A stretch of DNA of 64,000 nt from Pycnococcus provasolii (lineage: Eukaryota > Chlorophyta > Pseudoscourfieldiophyceae > Pseudoscourfieldiales). The notes beneath the pieces were generated by a model. The model saw only the letters and a program-made list of their open reading frames with translations, had not been told where the DNA came from and did no database searches. A program made the translations under genes and the position numbers. Below, piece by piece: positions 50,022 through 60,473 of this stretch; position 1 is the stretch's first letter, and the number at the start of each line of letters is the position of its first letter. Location of the stretch: assembly GCA_049487715.1 (NCBI GenBank), contig CP150553.1, positions 558,001 through 622,000 on the forward strand. Direction: 5' to 3'.

Positions 50022-51380
50022 ATGACGACGACTGCACGGAACGCGTCGATGTACGAGACGTCCGCGAGCTTGATTGGGGGCGGAATCTCGTTCAGGGGAA
50101 TACGCGCGCCGCCCGTCGGAGAAAGGACGCACTTCGACAGGTACGAACACGCCGCCCGCCAAATCAGGCCAAAATACCCGTTCCACGAACAGGAGTATCG
50201 CATGCCCGGATACACGGGATACACGAAGGATGTGGCAGAGGTGTTCGGCAAAACGCCAATCAGCCTCCAGCTTGACGCTACAGCTCCGCTCAAGACGTCC
50301 GTGCTGATGGCGCCCAAAACGTCCAAGATTCTCACGAACGCAGAAATCGTGAACGACGCCGCCAACAACAACAAAAACTGGCTGCGGGAGAAACCTGACG
50401 TGCTCTTCCCGAAACTCAAGCCCACGCCGGCGAAGCCGGGGAACCCGCCGTTCGTCAGCTCCATCTCGTTCGGAGACATGAGGTACGCTTCAGCAATCAA
50501 GGGTTCCACGGGGTACACAAGCACGTATCGGGAGCAGTGCAACAGCCTCACGGAACGCAAGGTGAAATACACGATTGAGGAGGAGTTTGCGGGAGACGGC
50601 ACGGTAAATCCAAAGGAACTCGAGACCGAGCAGCTGAAGGCGCTTTACGCGGAAAACAAGACGAGGTACACCGACGACATGGTCAAGTCGCTGCGCGATA
50701 CGCTTCGCGTGCGCATCGAGGGAAAAATCAAGCCTTCCGGTATCTCCAACGCGTTCATGCTCCGCAAGCTCTTCGTCGAGAATGGACGTGAAGTTGACGG
50801 CGACATCGAAATCCACGACTTCAAGAAGCTGGTCTTGGACGGCTTCGGCCTTCAGCTGAGACGCGAGGAGGCAATCGCGCTGTTCTCTTACTACGACAAG
50901 GAGTGCTGCGGCGTGCTGAACGTCGAGGCATTCATGGGCGACATGCTTGACAGCGACTACTTCAGTCTCTTCTCGCCGCGCAAGATGGTTTCGAATCGAG
51001 CTGCGATTAATCATGAGGATCAGATGCGCGCGCTGATCCGCAAAAAGCTGTCGCCTCACGCGGAGATGCTCGAGAGTGTCTTTCGCAGGTTGGACACGGA
51101 GAAGACTGGGACTATCAGCGAGATCGAGGTCATGTACGGCTTTCGATGGTTGAGCATTAAGCTAACAAACGAGGAGTGGGATTTTGTGCGGAAACTCGAC
51201 CGCGGTGCTGGCATTAGCATCACTGCTTTCCTCGCGCGTTATGCAACCTCAGATGCAGAGCCGGAGGGTGTGAAGGAGTCGACGATGAAGTACATCAAGA
51301 CCCTAGGTGGTTCGATGACGAATCGCGACGACTTCAAACTCCCGCTTATCACAGGCCGCACTCTCAACAAGAGCATTTGA
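50022..51380 (+). CDS. EF-hand-like protein, candidate axonemal protein
   Basis: 452 residues from the ATG at 50022 (MTTTARNASMYETSASLIGG). The N-terminal half has Pro/Tyr-rich short motifs of the kind found in ciliary microtubule-associated proteins (YRMPGYTGYTKDVAEVFGKT, ISFGDMRYASAIKGSTGYTS). The C-terminal half has helix-loop-helix units with degenerate EF loops: REVDGDIEIHDFKKL, DKECCGVLNVEAFM, DTEKTGTISEIEVM, LDRGAGISITAFL. Calcium ligands are incomplete in most loops. A flagellar role is inference from these motifs and from IFT74 and PKD2 nearby; no named family is assigned. Confidence 0.72.
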   Translation: MTTTARNASMYETSASLIGGGISFRGIRAPPVGERTHFDRYEHAARQIRPKYPFHEQEYRMPGYTGYTKDVAEVFGKTPISLQLDATAPLKTSVLMAPKTSKILTNAEIVNDAANNNKNWLREKPDVLFPKLKPTPAKPGNPPFVSSISFGDMRYASAIKGSTGYTSTYREQCNSLTERKVKYTIEEEFAGDGTVNPKELETEQLKALYAENKTRYTDDMVKSLRDTLRVRIEGKIKPSGISNAFMLRKLFVENGREVDGDIEIHDFKKLVLDGFGLQLRREEAIALFSYYDKECCGVLNVEAFMGDMLDSDYFSLFSPRKMVSNRAAINHEDQMRALIRKKLSPHAEMLESVFRRLDTEKTGTISEIEVMYGFRWLSIKLTNEEWDFVRKLDRGAGISITAFLARYATSDAEPEGVKESTMKYIKTLGGSMTNRDDFKLPLITGRTLNKSI

Positions 51381-52390
51381 AAGGGCGCTGGCATTTGTTA
51401 AATCAACTTCTTTGCGATTGTTTAGTTTCTGTTTTCCTTGAACGCTCTTCTCGTCTTCGTCCGAGTATCACGTATCACGCCCATTCAAATTTGCGTGTAA
51501 GGGTTTGGCTTCGTTGAATATTTTTTCAAGGTAGAGCCTTACCATAATTAGGTAGAGAAGTGTGATAGATGACGGCGATTACGTGCGTGTAACGTGTCGA
51601 TTTGTTGCTGTTCAGATTGTTAAAAGGTAGATACAGGATAAGTTGTGTGGATAGACTTAACTTCTGTATGTTAAGTGGTGTGCAGTCAAAAAAGGTGATG
51701 TCAAGGTTTCCCGTTTTTCAAGGCATCCGCTTCATTCACGCGACACCGGTCTCCGGAACTTGTGCAGGCCGTGCAAGTTGCAAAGTTGCACCAAACCGTG
51801 GTTCACTTTTTCACTTAGATATGGAAGCAGTCGTGAACGGGCGAAAACACCCAAGGCTGGTAGGGAACTGTGGAAAGTTAAGGTGAAAAGAAACAGCCGT
51901 TGAGCCTCCTCGGAAATTATTTTCCGATGATGTCTACAGTCTAAAAAGTAGAGCCTAGAGGTAAGGTGGTACAGTAGCACTTACTTGGTCAACTCCACTC
52001 CACACTTATCGTACATACTTCGAAACCATTCGAAGCTCGCAGTAAGATACAGTGGTCCGTCCGCGCCTGTTGTGTCCTGTTGTGTGGTTTGCCGTAAGAA
52101 TAAACTTTACTTTGCCAACTTCGGTTTCGTCGGTCTGTCTGTGCTCAAGGCTCATTCAAGGCTTGATTGAGCAACACAAGTGGTTTGCGCGTGTTCAAGT
52201 GGTGTGTTGTGTTGTGGGATCCCAGTTCCCACCCGCGTCTGTTCCGGCCGGCCTCTCCGAGCTCTGACCCCGCCTGTGTCTCCTTTCTCGCTAAAGGTGT
52301 CTCGCAAACGCCGTGCACGGGTCCCGTCCCGGTTCCAAGCGCGCCATCCGGTCTCTTTCGCTCGCTCGTCTCAGGTCGTGTTAGGCGCTT
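51381..52390. other. about 1 kb intergenic region between same-strand genes
   Basis: AT-richer than the genes; short frames (for example 51602-51886) have no domain. No repeat family or RNA gene identified. Confidence 0.4.
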
Positions 52391-54289
52391 ATGTCTGACG
52401 ACGCTGAAGACTTGGCAGCTGAGGCGGCGCCTGAGCAGGTCGACGGTGGTGCGGCGACAGACGTGCTGCAGGAAGAGGTGGTGGTGGAAGAGGAAGCGAC
52501 AGAGTCCTTGAGCGAACCGACGGCGACGAACAACGACGACGAGGCGGTGGCACTTGAGGAGAATAGCGCGACGCTTGACGCGTCGCCTTCCGGACGCCTG
52601 TCTTACAACGCTGCCGAGAGCGGCGCGGGAGACATACAAGAAAATGGCGACGTTGCGGGAGACGGGAACGAAGAGGAGAACCTCGAGAATGCCGAATTGA
52701 ACTCGCGCGTGCACGCTCTATGGACCAAGCTTGGACAGCTGCCCAAGGCGATTGCACTCAAGGTCCCTGACGTGCAGGTACCTGCCGAGCCAGAGGAGGA
52801 AACCAGTGCAGAGCCAACGAGCGGCGCGCGGAAGTTGCTTGTGAGCCTCGCCAAGCGTGTTGAGTGGATACTTTCCGTGCTCCCCGAATCGCTAGCAAGT
52901 GCGGCGTCGTCAAACGCGGTGGAGGAGGGAACGTTCAACGAGCGCATCGGTGAGGCGGAGAGAGCGCTGAGCGCGCGTGACGCTGAGCTGGATGAACTTC
53001 GCAGCTCAGCCACAAACCTCGCAACGGAGAAGGCGGAGATTACTGAGCAGCTGCGGCAAACGCGGGAGGCGGCAGACACACAGGCGGCGCAGCACGCAGT
53101 GGAGCTTGCACAACTTCGCCGAAGCTTAGAGGAACGCGCGCAGAATGCAGAGATCGAAGCGACAGTTCTGCAAGGCGACCTTGACAGCTTGCGCCGTCGC
53201 CTCGACGAGGCTTACGCAAAGCACGCAGAGGACGAGCTGCTGCTTGCTGAGGAGGTGAGGCGCAGCGCGGACCTTCGCGCGCACGTCGACGCGGGAACGG
53301 CGACGGCGGCAGCTCTGGCAGCCGCGGCGGTGGCGGACGTGCATTCCCTCGCCGCCTCGGCAACCGCCGCCGCAGCTGAGCTCCCGTCAGCAACGCAGGA
53401 AATGGCCGATGCAATGGAACGCGAGTTTCTGGAGATGCGCCGAGCTGCCGAGGAAGCGCTCCAGGCGGCACAAGCGGCACGCGGGGAGGTCGAGGAGAGC
53501 CACCGCGCGGTTGCTGCGGCGCATGCGGCGCAGGCGTCGGCGGAGGACGCAATGGCTGAGGCTAAATCGGCGCAGGCTGCTGCTGAGAAAGTCTCGGAGG
53601 ATGAGCAGGCCAAGGCGCGGACAGCGCGTGAGGAGTCTTCTCGGGCCACAAGAAAAATGGAGAAGGTGGAGCATGCGCTAGCTGAGAAGGAGAAGGCGTG
53701 CGAAAAGCTGGACACAGAATTGTACTATTTGAAGAAAGACCTCGCGGCATCGGAGAGCGATAAGGACAAGGCTCGCAAGGATGCGGTGAGCCAGATATCG
53801 AAGCGGCGAAAGGCGGAGCAGCGCCTTGCGAGAGCAGAAGAGAAAGTCAAGGGAATGCAGGACGAAGTGTCGTCGTCCGCGGCACGAACAGACGATCTCG
53901 AGAGTCTCGTCGAGCATCTTCGCCGCAACGTGTCGGAGGTGGAGGCGGAGGCTGACGAGCTGAGACGCATGCACTCGCGCGAGGCTGGGGTTGGTCGCAT
54001 GGACATGCATCGTGACGAGGATCGGAAGCGCGATCGCAACCAGCTGATGTCCGCGCTAAAGCGCGCGGAGCTTGCCGAGGAGCGTGCGGCCCTTGCCGAG
54101 GAGCGCGCGGAGAACGCTGAGAGAAGCTTGGTCATCATGGAGGAGATGATGCGCGGCTTGAAGGGCGAACAGCGGATGCTGCGTCGTCAGCTCAAGGCTG
54201 CGCGCGCCGGTCATTCGGTGCCTCCTCCCACCTCTGGTGTGGCGGCTCCGCCCACATCAGGAGCAGAGCCAAGATCGCTCATACCGTAA
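52391..54289 (+). CDS. long coiled-coil protein of unknown function
   Basis: 632 residues from the ATG at 52391 (MSDDAEDLAAEAAPEQ). The first 100 residues are acidic. Residues about 180-600 form an Ala/Glu/Arg-rich coiled coil with internal short repeats (AELAEERAALAEERAENAER near the end). An Ala-rich hydrophobic-looking segment around residues 305-335 (AAALAAAAVADVHSLAASAT) is low complexity rather than a clear membrane helix. The C-terminus is a Pro/Ser tail with a repeated PPTSG. No family signature; a cytoskeletal or tethering role is only a guess. Confidence 0.7.
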   Translation: MSDDAEDLAAEAAPEQVDGGAATDVLQEEVVVEEEATESLSEPTATNNDDEAVALEENSATLDASPSGRLSYNAAESGAGDIQENGDVAGDGNEEENLENAELNSRVHALWTKLGQLPKAIALKVPDVQVPAEPEEETSAEPTSGARKLLVSLAKRVEWILSVLPESLASAASSNAVEEGTFNERIGEAERALSARDAELDELRSSATNLATEKAEITEQLRQTREAADTQAAQHAVELAQLRRSLEERAQNAEIEATVLQGDLDSLRRRLDEAYAKHAEDELLLAEEVRRSADLRAHVDAGTATAAALAAAAVADVHSLAASATAAAAELPSATQEMADAMEREFLEMRRAAEEALQAAQAARGEVEESHRAVAAAHAAQASAEDAMAEAKSAQAAAEKVSEDEQAKARTAREESSRATRKMEKVEHALAEKEKACEKLDTELYYLKKDLAASESDKDKARKDAVSQISKRRKAEQRLARAEEKVKGMQDEVSSSAARTDDLESLVEHLRRNVSEVEAEADELRRMHSREAGVGRMDMHRDEDRKRDRNQLMSALKRAELAEERAALAEERAENAERSLVIMEEMMRGLKGEQRMLRRQLKAARAGHSVPPPTSGVAAPPTSGAEPRSLIP

Positions 54290-54615
54290 TGAAGTGTACT
54301 TACTTTACTCTCTCTCTGTGTGTGTTTATCGTTCGTGCATTCCCATTTCCCTCATATAGGTATTCAAGGAACCACAATTTCTTTTGAAGACACTTTTGGT
54401 CCTTCACATGTCCTTCACAGACAGACAGACACACATGTTATGTTGAGCCTCGTTGTGTCACACTAAACTGTCTATCGTGTTTTTTCTTATCCCCACCTAC
54501 GTACCGGGTAGGGTATTAGGGTTAGGGTTAGGGGCTACTCTTCGATGGGTCCCCTGAAATTCGTGGTGGAGGAGGGCTCCCGGGACCCCTCCCCTGCCCC
54601 CTCCATCAGTTCGTC
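54290..54615. promoter_or_regulatory. SDR upstream region with TTAGGG tract
   Basis: GGGTAGGGTATTAGGGTTAG then GGTTAGGGG at 54505-54533, about 83 nt before the SDR ATG. The rest holds the coiled-coil gene 3' end and CT/GT runs. Confidence 0.5.
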
Positions 54616-55365
54616 ATGCCAGGGCAAGCACCTGCGCGCGTCGTCGTCGTCGGCGCGTCCGGATTCGTCGGTGGTGCGATCGTGAATCTGGCGAGTTCGC
54701 GGCGCCTTTGTGGTCGTATCGCCTCGGTGCTTGGCGTGTCGCGGTCAGGTACCGCGGCAGCTCACCCGTCGCCATTAAGCGACGCACGCTCCGATGTATC
54801 AACGACGTATCTTGCGCTTGACGTGCTCGCACCTCGAGGGAACGACGAGCTTGCCTCTGCGCTGGAGGGCGCCACCGCCGTGATCGTCTCCGTTGGATTT
54901 GCACCACTGCCGTTCGTGGCATATGATAAGCAGGTGCGCATGAACGGGGAGACGAACAAGCGCGTGCTGGAGGCGGCCGCGACGGCGAAGGTGCCGCGCG
55001 CGGTGCTCGTAAACGCGGCGATGGCTGAACCACTCGTGTCGCTCGGCGTCGTTCCAAGGGGTTACTATGACGGAAAGATCATGGCACGCGAGGCTGCACG
55101 CGCGTTTGTGGATGCCGAACCGGCGACGCGCTCCGCCGCGGTGCTGAAGCCTGGACCCATACACGGCTGGCGTGCCGTCGCGCCCGGGGTCGCGCTACCT
55201 CTCAGCGCCGCTATGGTTCCAGCCGAGACCGTACTTCGTGCTGTCGCATCCCCGGGCTCTACGCTCGCTGACCTCACACCCGTGAGCGTGTCTCGCGTTG
55301 CGGAGGTTGCGATTGAGCAAGCGACGCGCGATGGCGTGACGGGCTATGAAGAATTTGCGCTGTAA
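54616..55365 (+). CDS. atypical short-chain dehydrogenase/reductase (COQ11/NDUFA9-like NAD(P)-binding)
   Basis: 249 residues from the ATG at 54616. Rossmann start RVVVVGASGFVGGAIV (GxxGxxG). Middle: LEGATAVIVSVGFAP, NGETNKRVLEAAATAKVPRA. The YxxxK pair is in RGYYDGKIMAREA, followed by AAVLKPGPIHG. This matches the atypical SDR subgroup of yeast Coq11 and plant mitochondrial/plastid relatives, linked to ubiquinone synthesis or complex I assembly. No clear transit peptide precedes the Rossmann fold. Convergent with PKD2, with 3'-end element copy D between. Confidence 0.85.
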   Translation: MPGQAPARVVVVGASGFVGGAIVNLASSRRLCGRIASVLGVSRSGTAAAHPSPLSDARSDVSTTYLALDVLAPRGNDELASALEGATAVIVSVGFAPLPFVAYDKQVRMNGETNKRVLEAAATAKVPRAVLVNAAMAEPLVSLGVVPRGYYDGKIMAREAARAFVDAEPATRSAAVLKPGPIHGWRAVAPGVALPLSAAMVPAETVLRAVASPGSTLADLTPVSVSRVAEVAIEQATRDGVTGYEEFAL

Positions 55366-55390
55366 AATCCATCATTCATTCGTTCCAAGC

Positions 55391-55502
55391 CAAGATCGCT
55401 CGTTCAGTAGTGGAACCTGAGCCACTTCGTCCAACGGTTGTCGTCCATTCGCGCCATTCACACTCACCATCCGGCCCATTCAATGGCGCTATTCAGCAGC
55501 TC
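55391..55502 (+). repeat. 3'-end element, copy D (downstream of the SDR gene)
   Basis: Starts 25 nt after the SDR stop: AAGATCGCTCGTTCAGTAGT, then GCCACTTCGTCCAACGGTTG, TCGTCCATTCGCGCCATTCA, CCGGCCCATTCAATGGCGCT and ATTCAGCAGC. The fullest copy. Confidence 0.8.
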
Positions 55503-55693
55503 GCATTTGTACACGGCTCTGGTGATTTCGAAGGATCAATCTTTTCGTTGGCGCCCGGCGTGAGAGATCCGCTTGCGCTTGTTGTCGTTGTCGTCGTCGC
55601 CACGAACCGTGCATCAATATGGTGACTGATGAGTCGCATCTACTGTACTACTCTACACTAAGGTGTTGAAAGTTGAAAGAAAGATAAGTGAGT

Positions 55694-58600
55694 TTACTTC
55701 CCGCCGGGCAACATGGGCATGCTCGATCCTCTCCCGGCTGGTGCGGTTGCCGACGTCGCGGAGATCTGATCCGACAAGCTCATCATAAGGTCTATCATGA
55801 GCGAAAGCTTCTTCGCCATGTTTCGGCTGAGCTCCTTCACCTGACCCTCGACCTTGTCGATGCGATCCTCCACCGGCTTGAGATCGACGTGCGCCGCCAC
55901 CATCCCGCCGCCACCCCCCCGCACCGCGCCACCTACGCCATGGCTTGCAATGTGCGCTTCGGCTTCCGCCTCGTCCGTCTCCGCAATCTTCATCTCCGTC
56001 TCGATCTCCGCCTCCTTCTCCGCCAGCTCACGCAGGATTGCCGACATCTCCGCCTTGTCCAGCACACCATCCTGGTTGACGTCGTACTTCGCGAGCAGAT
56101 CCTTCGCACCGCGGCTGTTGAGGATTTCATACGCTTTCGGGTTGTCCTTGAGCACCTCCTTCAGCTCATCCTCGTCGATCAAACCATCAACATTCCTGTC
56201 CGAAGCCAAGATGTCCTCCGTGAGGTCCTTGATGGCGCGCTTCCTCGTGACGAGGTTGGAGATCTTATCAAGCAGCTGATCCTTGAGGTTGGAGTAGAAG
56301 TTCAAGTCCTCCTCGCTCTGATTGCCCTTGACATCCGCGTAAGCGTCGCAGATAATCGCCAGGAACATGTTGAGGAGGATGAAGAACATCACCACCTGTA
56401 GCAGGTAGAAGAGCAGCGGCGCCATGACCTTATTTGAGTCGTAGATTGCCGCGTAGTCGAAGTCGCCTAGCAGAATCAGCGCGAGCGTCGAGTGCGCCGC
56501 ACTAAGCGTGCGGTACTCGTAAACGTCAGCTCCGAAGCTGACGTAGAACGCTGCGCCGAATCCGAACAGCACGATGGATGCCATGATGACGAACAGGAGC
56601 AGGTCGAACGAGCACGCGTGAACCGTCACGAGAATTGAGTCCATGCGTGGCATAAAGCGGAGGTATTTGAAGATCTTGAAGTATATCAAGAAAAAGTTGA
56701 TGGCGCTGATGTTGAGTTCCTGCGTCGCCAGCAGTGCGATGGGCGGGAAGTCTATATAATTTGTCGACGTGGAGTTGTAGTCAAACTTCTCGATGATGAG
56801 GAACGCTCCAAACCGCAGACCATAAACCGCGTAGAGAATGATCAAGTTGGCCCAGTCGAGATAATTCCATCCGTCACCCCAGTACTCCCATCCAGATTTG
56901 CGGATCTCGATAAGCTCCTCGACGGTGTACCACACGATCATCGCAAAGAAGATAATCTCGAGTATAGCGATGATCATGTCAGCACCCGTCACGTAACGGT
57001 AGAGCTTGAAGGTTCGGGACTTCTGGTACGGAAACACGCCGCCAATGGTGGGCATTTCCCAGATGTTGCGCATCGTCGTGAAGAGGTTGAAGTTCGCGTC
57101 CAGCAGATTCGTGTCCAACACAACGGCACGAGTCTTGCCGTCAACCCAGCCATTACTCTTGAGCTTTTCAATCTGCTTGCTGTAGATGTTTTGCGCCGTG
57201 CACGAATTTGAGCACGACGCGTCGGGATCCTTCTTGCACTTGCAATTGCCGCACTTCTTCAACTCCATCAATTCGAGCAATGTCTGGTAGGACACATACG
57301 GCAGCTGGCAGTAGCAGTTCGTGTATCCCAGGTCCCTGTACACCGAGTTGCATACGTTCTGGTCGATGGCGTGATTCTCCACCTTCGCGCACTTTTTCGT
57401 GTCCAGCGCACTCGGAACTTTGGTGCGATTTTGGACGAAGCCGTCCTTTTTGTACATCCAGTTCGTGGAGCACGTGCTGAGATCGCGCTCGATTAAAGTG
57501 CGCCGCATGCGAGAGGGCGAGTGCGGCGATCCACTCAGGCCGCGCCTTGCCGCTTGCCTGGACGTGCTGGCTGCCGTCGCGAGAAGGCGGCGTGCGGGGC
57601 CTGCTGGTGCTGCGCCTGCTGGTGCTGCGGCGCTCGCTGGCGAGGCGTACGTGACATTCACGTTGACGTATCCTTTTGCCTCGCTGTTCTTGTCCCCGAA
57701 GGTGAGCCTGAGGGAGCCCATGTTGCGCGTTGTTCCCGCGGGCAGATCAACGAACGTGGGGCCGAGGCCGACGGCGATGGTGATGCCCACCGTCTGGTCG
57801 GCGTTCACCTTGCCAGAGACGGGCGTCGTTTTGATCGTGTCCATCCACTCGGCGACGCTGCCGTTCAGCTGTAGGCTCAACGGGTCGAGCTGCCAGTCGA
57901 GCTGCAGCGTGCCGGTGTTCTTCATGATGATCACCTCCTGCTTGTCCGACTCACCGGGCTGGTCGCTCAGCTCAAAGTTAAAGAACATCTCGCGGCGCAG
58001 CTTGTCGTCAGCCTCCTTGCTGCCCTTGAAGGCTATGCCGGGGCCATCCGTGACGAACAGCGGCGGCGGCGGCGACATTTGTGGTGCCGCCGGTGGTGGT
58101 GGAGGCGGGAAGCGTTCCCAAGTAACGCCCTGCTCCTCCATGCACTTGTTAGTGGACATCTCCATCACCGGGATACACTCCTCGACCATTTCCGCGAGCT
58201 GGAAAGCAGCTACGTTCGGCAGCAGGTCGACTGCGTATCCATCCTGCGAGTACTTTCCAAACAGCCCCTCGAACGTGTACACGTTCGTCGTGTTCAGCGC
58301 GCCTGCTGACTGGAATAGGAAAGGCCTGGTGAAGTTCTCGAGCTTGCTCGTATTCTCGTGAATGGGCTTCGTGTCTTTGTTCCCGCCAGTGAAAGGGCTC
58401 TGGCACTTGACGGAGGTTCCGTACACATCTTGCAGCCAGGAGGGCGTGGGGCAGTTGACGTCCACGCTGCGCACCTGCCTCAGCCTCATGGCACCCATGA
58501 CTCTGCTGTTTCCCAAAATGTACAGCCTCGCGATGGCGTCTAGCAAACTGCCGTCGTAGTTCTCGTTAGGGAAGAGAAGGCCGGCCATGTGGTACTCCAG

Positions 58601-58834
58601 GTAGCCCCACATGCCGCTGACGTCGCTAATCTCGTCGAAGTCGTCGTAGTTTTCGTTTCCCGAGCTCGCAAAGTTGTCGAGGGTGAGCATGTTCGTGTCA
58701 TACTGCGTGACTCCTGGCTTTGACGCGAAGCTGACAATCGAGAACAGGACGACGAACACGAGGTACAGCGTGAACTCCTTGGCGTACTCGTTCTGGCTGT
58801 ACCACTTCCAGATGGACTTTAGCGTGCCGAGCAT
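55694..58834 (-). CDS. PKD2: polycystin-2-type TRP channel with inserted Ig/BACON-like domain
   Basis: 1046 residues from the ATG at 58834. TM1 (LYLVFVVLFSIVSFA) is followed by a long extracellular domain, then TM2-TM6: DMIIAILEIIFFAMIVWYTV, YLDWANLIILYAVYG, INFFLIYFKIFKYLRFMPRM, FDLLLFVIMASIVLFGFGAA, and VVMFFILLNMFLAIICDAYA. The pore reads LALILLGDFDY, the polycystin filter. The cytosolic tail has two EF-hands (DRNVDGLIDEDE, DVNQDGVLDKAE) and a coiled coil. In Chlamydomonas PKD2 is a ciliary cation channel. About 115 residues of the extracellular part (57640-57960) form a beta-rich module with NTGTLQLDWQLDP that resembles Ig/BACON-like domains. Confidence 0.92.
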   Translation of the reverse strand: MLGTLKSIWKWYSQNEYAKEFTLYLVFVVLFSIVSFASKPGVTQYDTNMLTLDNFASSGNENYDDFDEISDVSGMWGYLEYHMAGLLFPNENYDGSLLDAIARLYILGNSRVMGAMRLRQVRSVDVNCPTPSWLQDVYGTSVKCQSPFTGGNKDTKPIHENTSKLENFTRPFLFQSAGALNTTNVYTFEGLFGKYSQDGYAVDLLPNVAAFQLAEMVEECIPVMEMSTNKCMEEQGVTWERFPPPPPPAAPQMSPPPPLFVTDGPGIAFKGSKEADDKLRREMFFNFELSDQPGESDKQEVIIMKNTGTLQLDWQLDPLSLQLNGSVAEWMDTIKTTPVSGKVNADQTVGITIAVGLGPTFVDLPAGTTRNMGSLRLTFGDKNSEAKGYVNVNVTYASPASAAAPAGAAPAGPARRLLATAASTSRQAARRGLSGSPHSPSRMRRTLIERDLSTCSTNWMYKKDGFVQNRTKVPSALDTKKCAKVENHAIDQNVCNSVYRDLGYTNCYCQLPYVSYQTLLELMELKKCGNCKCKKDPDASCSNSCTAQNIYSKQIEKLKSNGWVDGKTRAVVLDTNLLDANFNLFTTMRNIWEMPTIGGVFPYQKSRTFKLYRYVTGADMIIAILEIIFFAMIVWYTVEELIEIRKSGWEYWGDGWNYLDWANLIILYAVYGLRFGAFLIIEKFDYNSTSTNYIDFPPIALLATQELNISAINFFLIYFKIFKYLRFMPRMDSILVTVHACSFDLLLFVIMASIVLFGFGAAFYVSFGADVYEYRTLSAAHSTLALILLGDFDYAAIYDSNKVMAPLLFYLLQVVMFFILLNMFLAIICDAYADVKGNQSEEDLNFYSNLKDQLLDKISNLVTRKRAIKDLTEDILASDRNVDGLIDEDELKEVLKDNPKAYEILNSRGAKDLLAKYDVNQDGVLDKAEMSAILRELAEKEAEIETEMKIAETDEAEAEAHIASHGVGGAVRGGGGGMVAAHVDLKPVEDRIDKVEGQVKELSRNMAKKLSLMIDLMMSLSDQISATSATAPAGRGSSMPMLPGGK

Positions 58835-60473
58835 TATTCCGGGGTCGGGACTAAGAGTACCTACGTCTGACAGAGTCCGAGAGGCGCCACTACAGTCGCC
58901 ACTACTACAGTCGCCGCTACGGTCTTAAGGCGCGCGGCAAGTCTTAGGTAAGGGGCGCTGTGCCTCGGAGGGTGTGGGGGGAGGGCTCAAGCTCAAGGGG
59001 TTCGTTCGCGTTCGCCTCGGAGCTCTCTCTCGCCGCGGCCGGCCGGGCCCTTGCAAGCCTCCTCTCCTCCTGGCTGCCTGGGCTCCCCCCCTCCCTCGAG
59101 CCTTGCAAGTCGCAACTCTTTTCTTTTCTCGCGACTCGTTTGGAACAGCCTTCTTGCTCGCAGTAAAACACAACAGAACCTTGTAAGAACAGAACAGGTC
59201 ACCCTTTCACTTGTACGATAATAATAGTCTAAGAACGACTCCAATGGTCTGCGCCTCTGGTGTCTGGGGAGACAACACACAAAGCATCTGGGCCCACCTC
59301 TGGACACAGCTTCCCCCCCCTTGGCCCCTTCAAGACTTTCAAGCTTTGTTCTGGACGTTTTCCTTGGCTGAACGTTCTTCTTCCATGAGCCTTCAGGAGG
59401 AACGTTCTGTGTCTCGTGTCTTCGAATTCGTCCACCACGATAGTCTATCGTAGTACTGTACGGTCTTGGTGGTCGACCTTGTCGAGTTTGTCGTCGTCGC
59501 CGTCGAGGCGTCGAGGAGCTCGTGCAGCAGCTCGACGAGCCTGACGAAACAACCAAAAACGGAGTCCTGAGGCGAAACCTTGTCAAGGTGTCTCGTTTTC
59601 CCCTACCCTTCCTCAATGCTCGTGTCATTGTGAAGTTTTTTTAAGTTACCTCTTTGTACAGTATCGCGCACAACCTTTGCAGCATCTTTCTGAATTCTGT
59701 AGTACTTCTGCGCACAACAACGCACTGGTACGTAGTCTGGTACGCTGTGTTGTACCGCTCATCATAGCTCTGATCTCTCGCTGTACCGTACCTTTACCAT
59801 TTCTCTCGGCTCCATACACACTGTACAGCTGTGGATTGTGGAAGTGTGATGAGAGTTGGGTGTCTGTCTCAAGGCAACTCCTCCGAACCTCGAGCGTCGA
59901 GATGAGCTGTGTCTCCAACTCCGAGGGCAACAGGCCAAGAGGGTACTTCTTACCCGGTCCCGTCACCCTGTGGCCTGTCGCCGCTCCCTGCGCTGCGCGT
60001 TCAAGGCATCTGTTGTTGGTTCCGCCATCAAACGCGCCTCCCATCTCAGGAGGGGTCCGTAGACGACTTCTCCTCCTCTCGAGGCTCTTACGGAAGGGGA
60101 GGCCTCTGCTTTCGGCTTCTTTCGAGCCTTCTTTGCTGATTTAAGGCGTTCACACTCTTTCGGTACGCCTGAAGGGTCTGACGTACGGTATCGTCTCTCC
60201 TGGATATCTGTATCTAAGGGGCAGGGTAGCGTAAGAGTATCGTCGCGCAATTTCCTATTTACGTTTCACCTCACCGAGCTCGGGCATCGTCACAGGTCCC
60301 GGGGAAAGAAAAAGAGACTCGGAATCGCACCTCTCCTCGTGTGAGTAAGGCTGGCTGTGCTCGCGTTCCGCCGTTCGGCCTAGCTAACTCTGCAGCTGCT
60401 GAGGCGCGTTTCCTCGCCTCTGCATTGTCGAAAGTACGAGACACTTTGATACCCTACGGTCTGGCCTGGCCTG
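58835..60473. other. 1.6 kb divergent intergenic region
   Basis: Between PKD2 and an unknown gene. Several short frames overlap but none has a domain. It contains CTT/GTC-rich stretches and short GTAC words. I see no tRNA-like cloverleaf or repeat copy. Confidence 0.4.
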
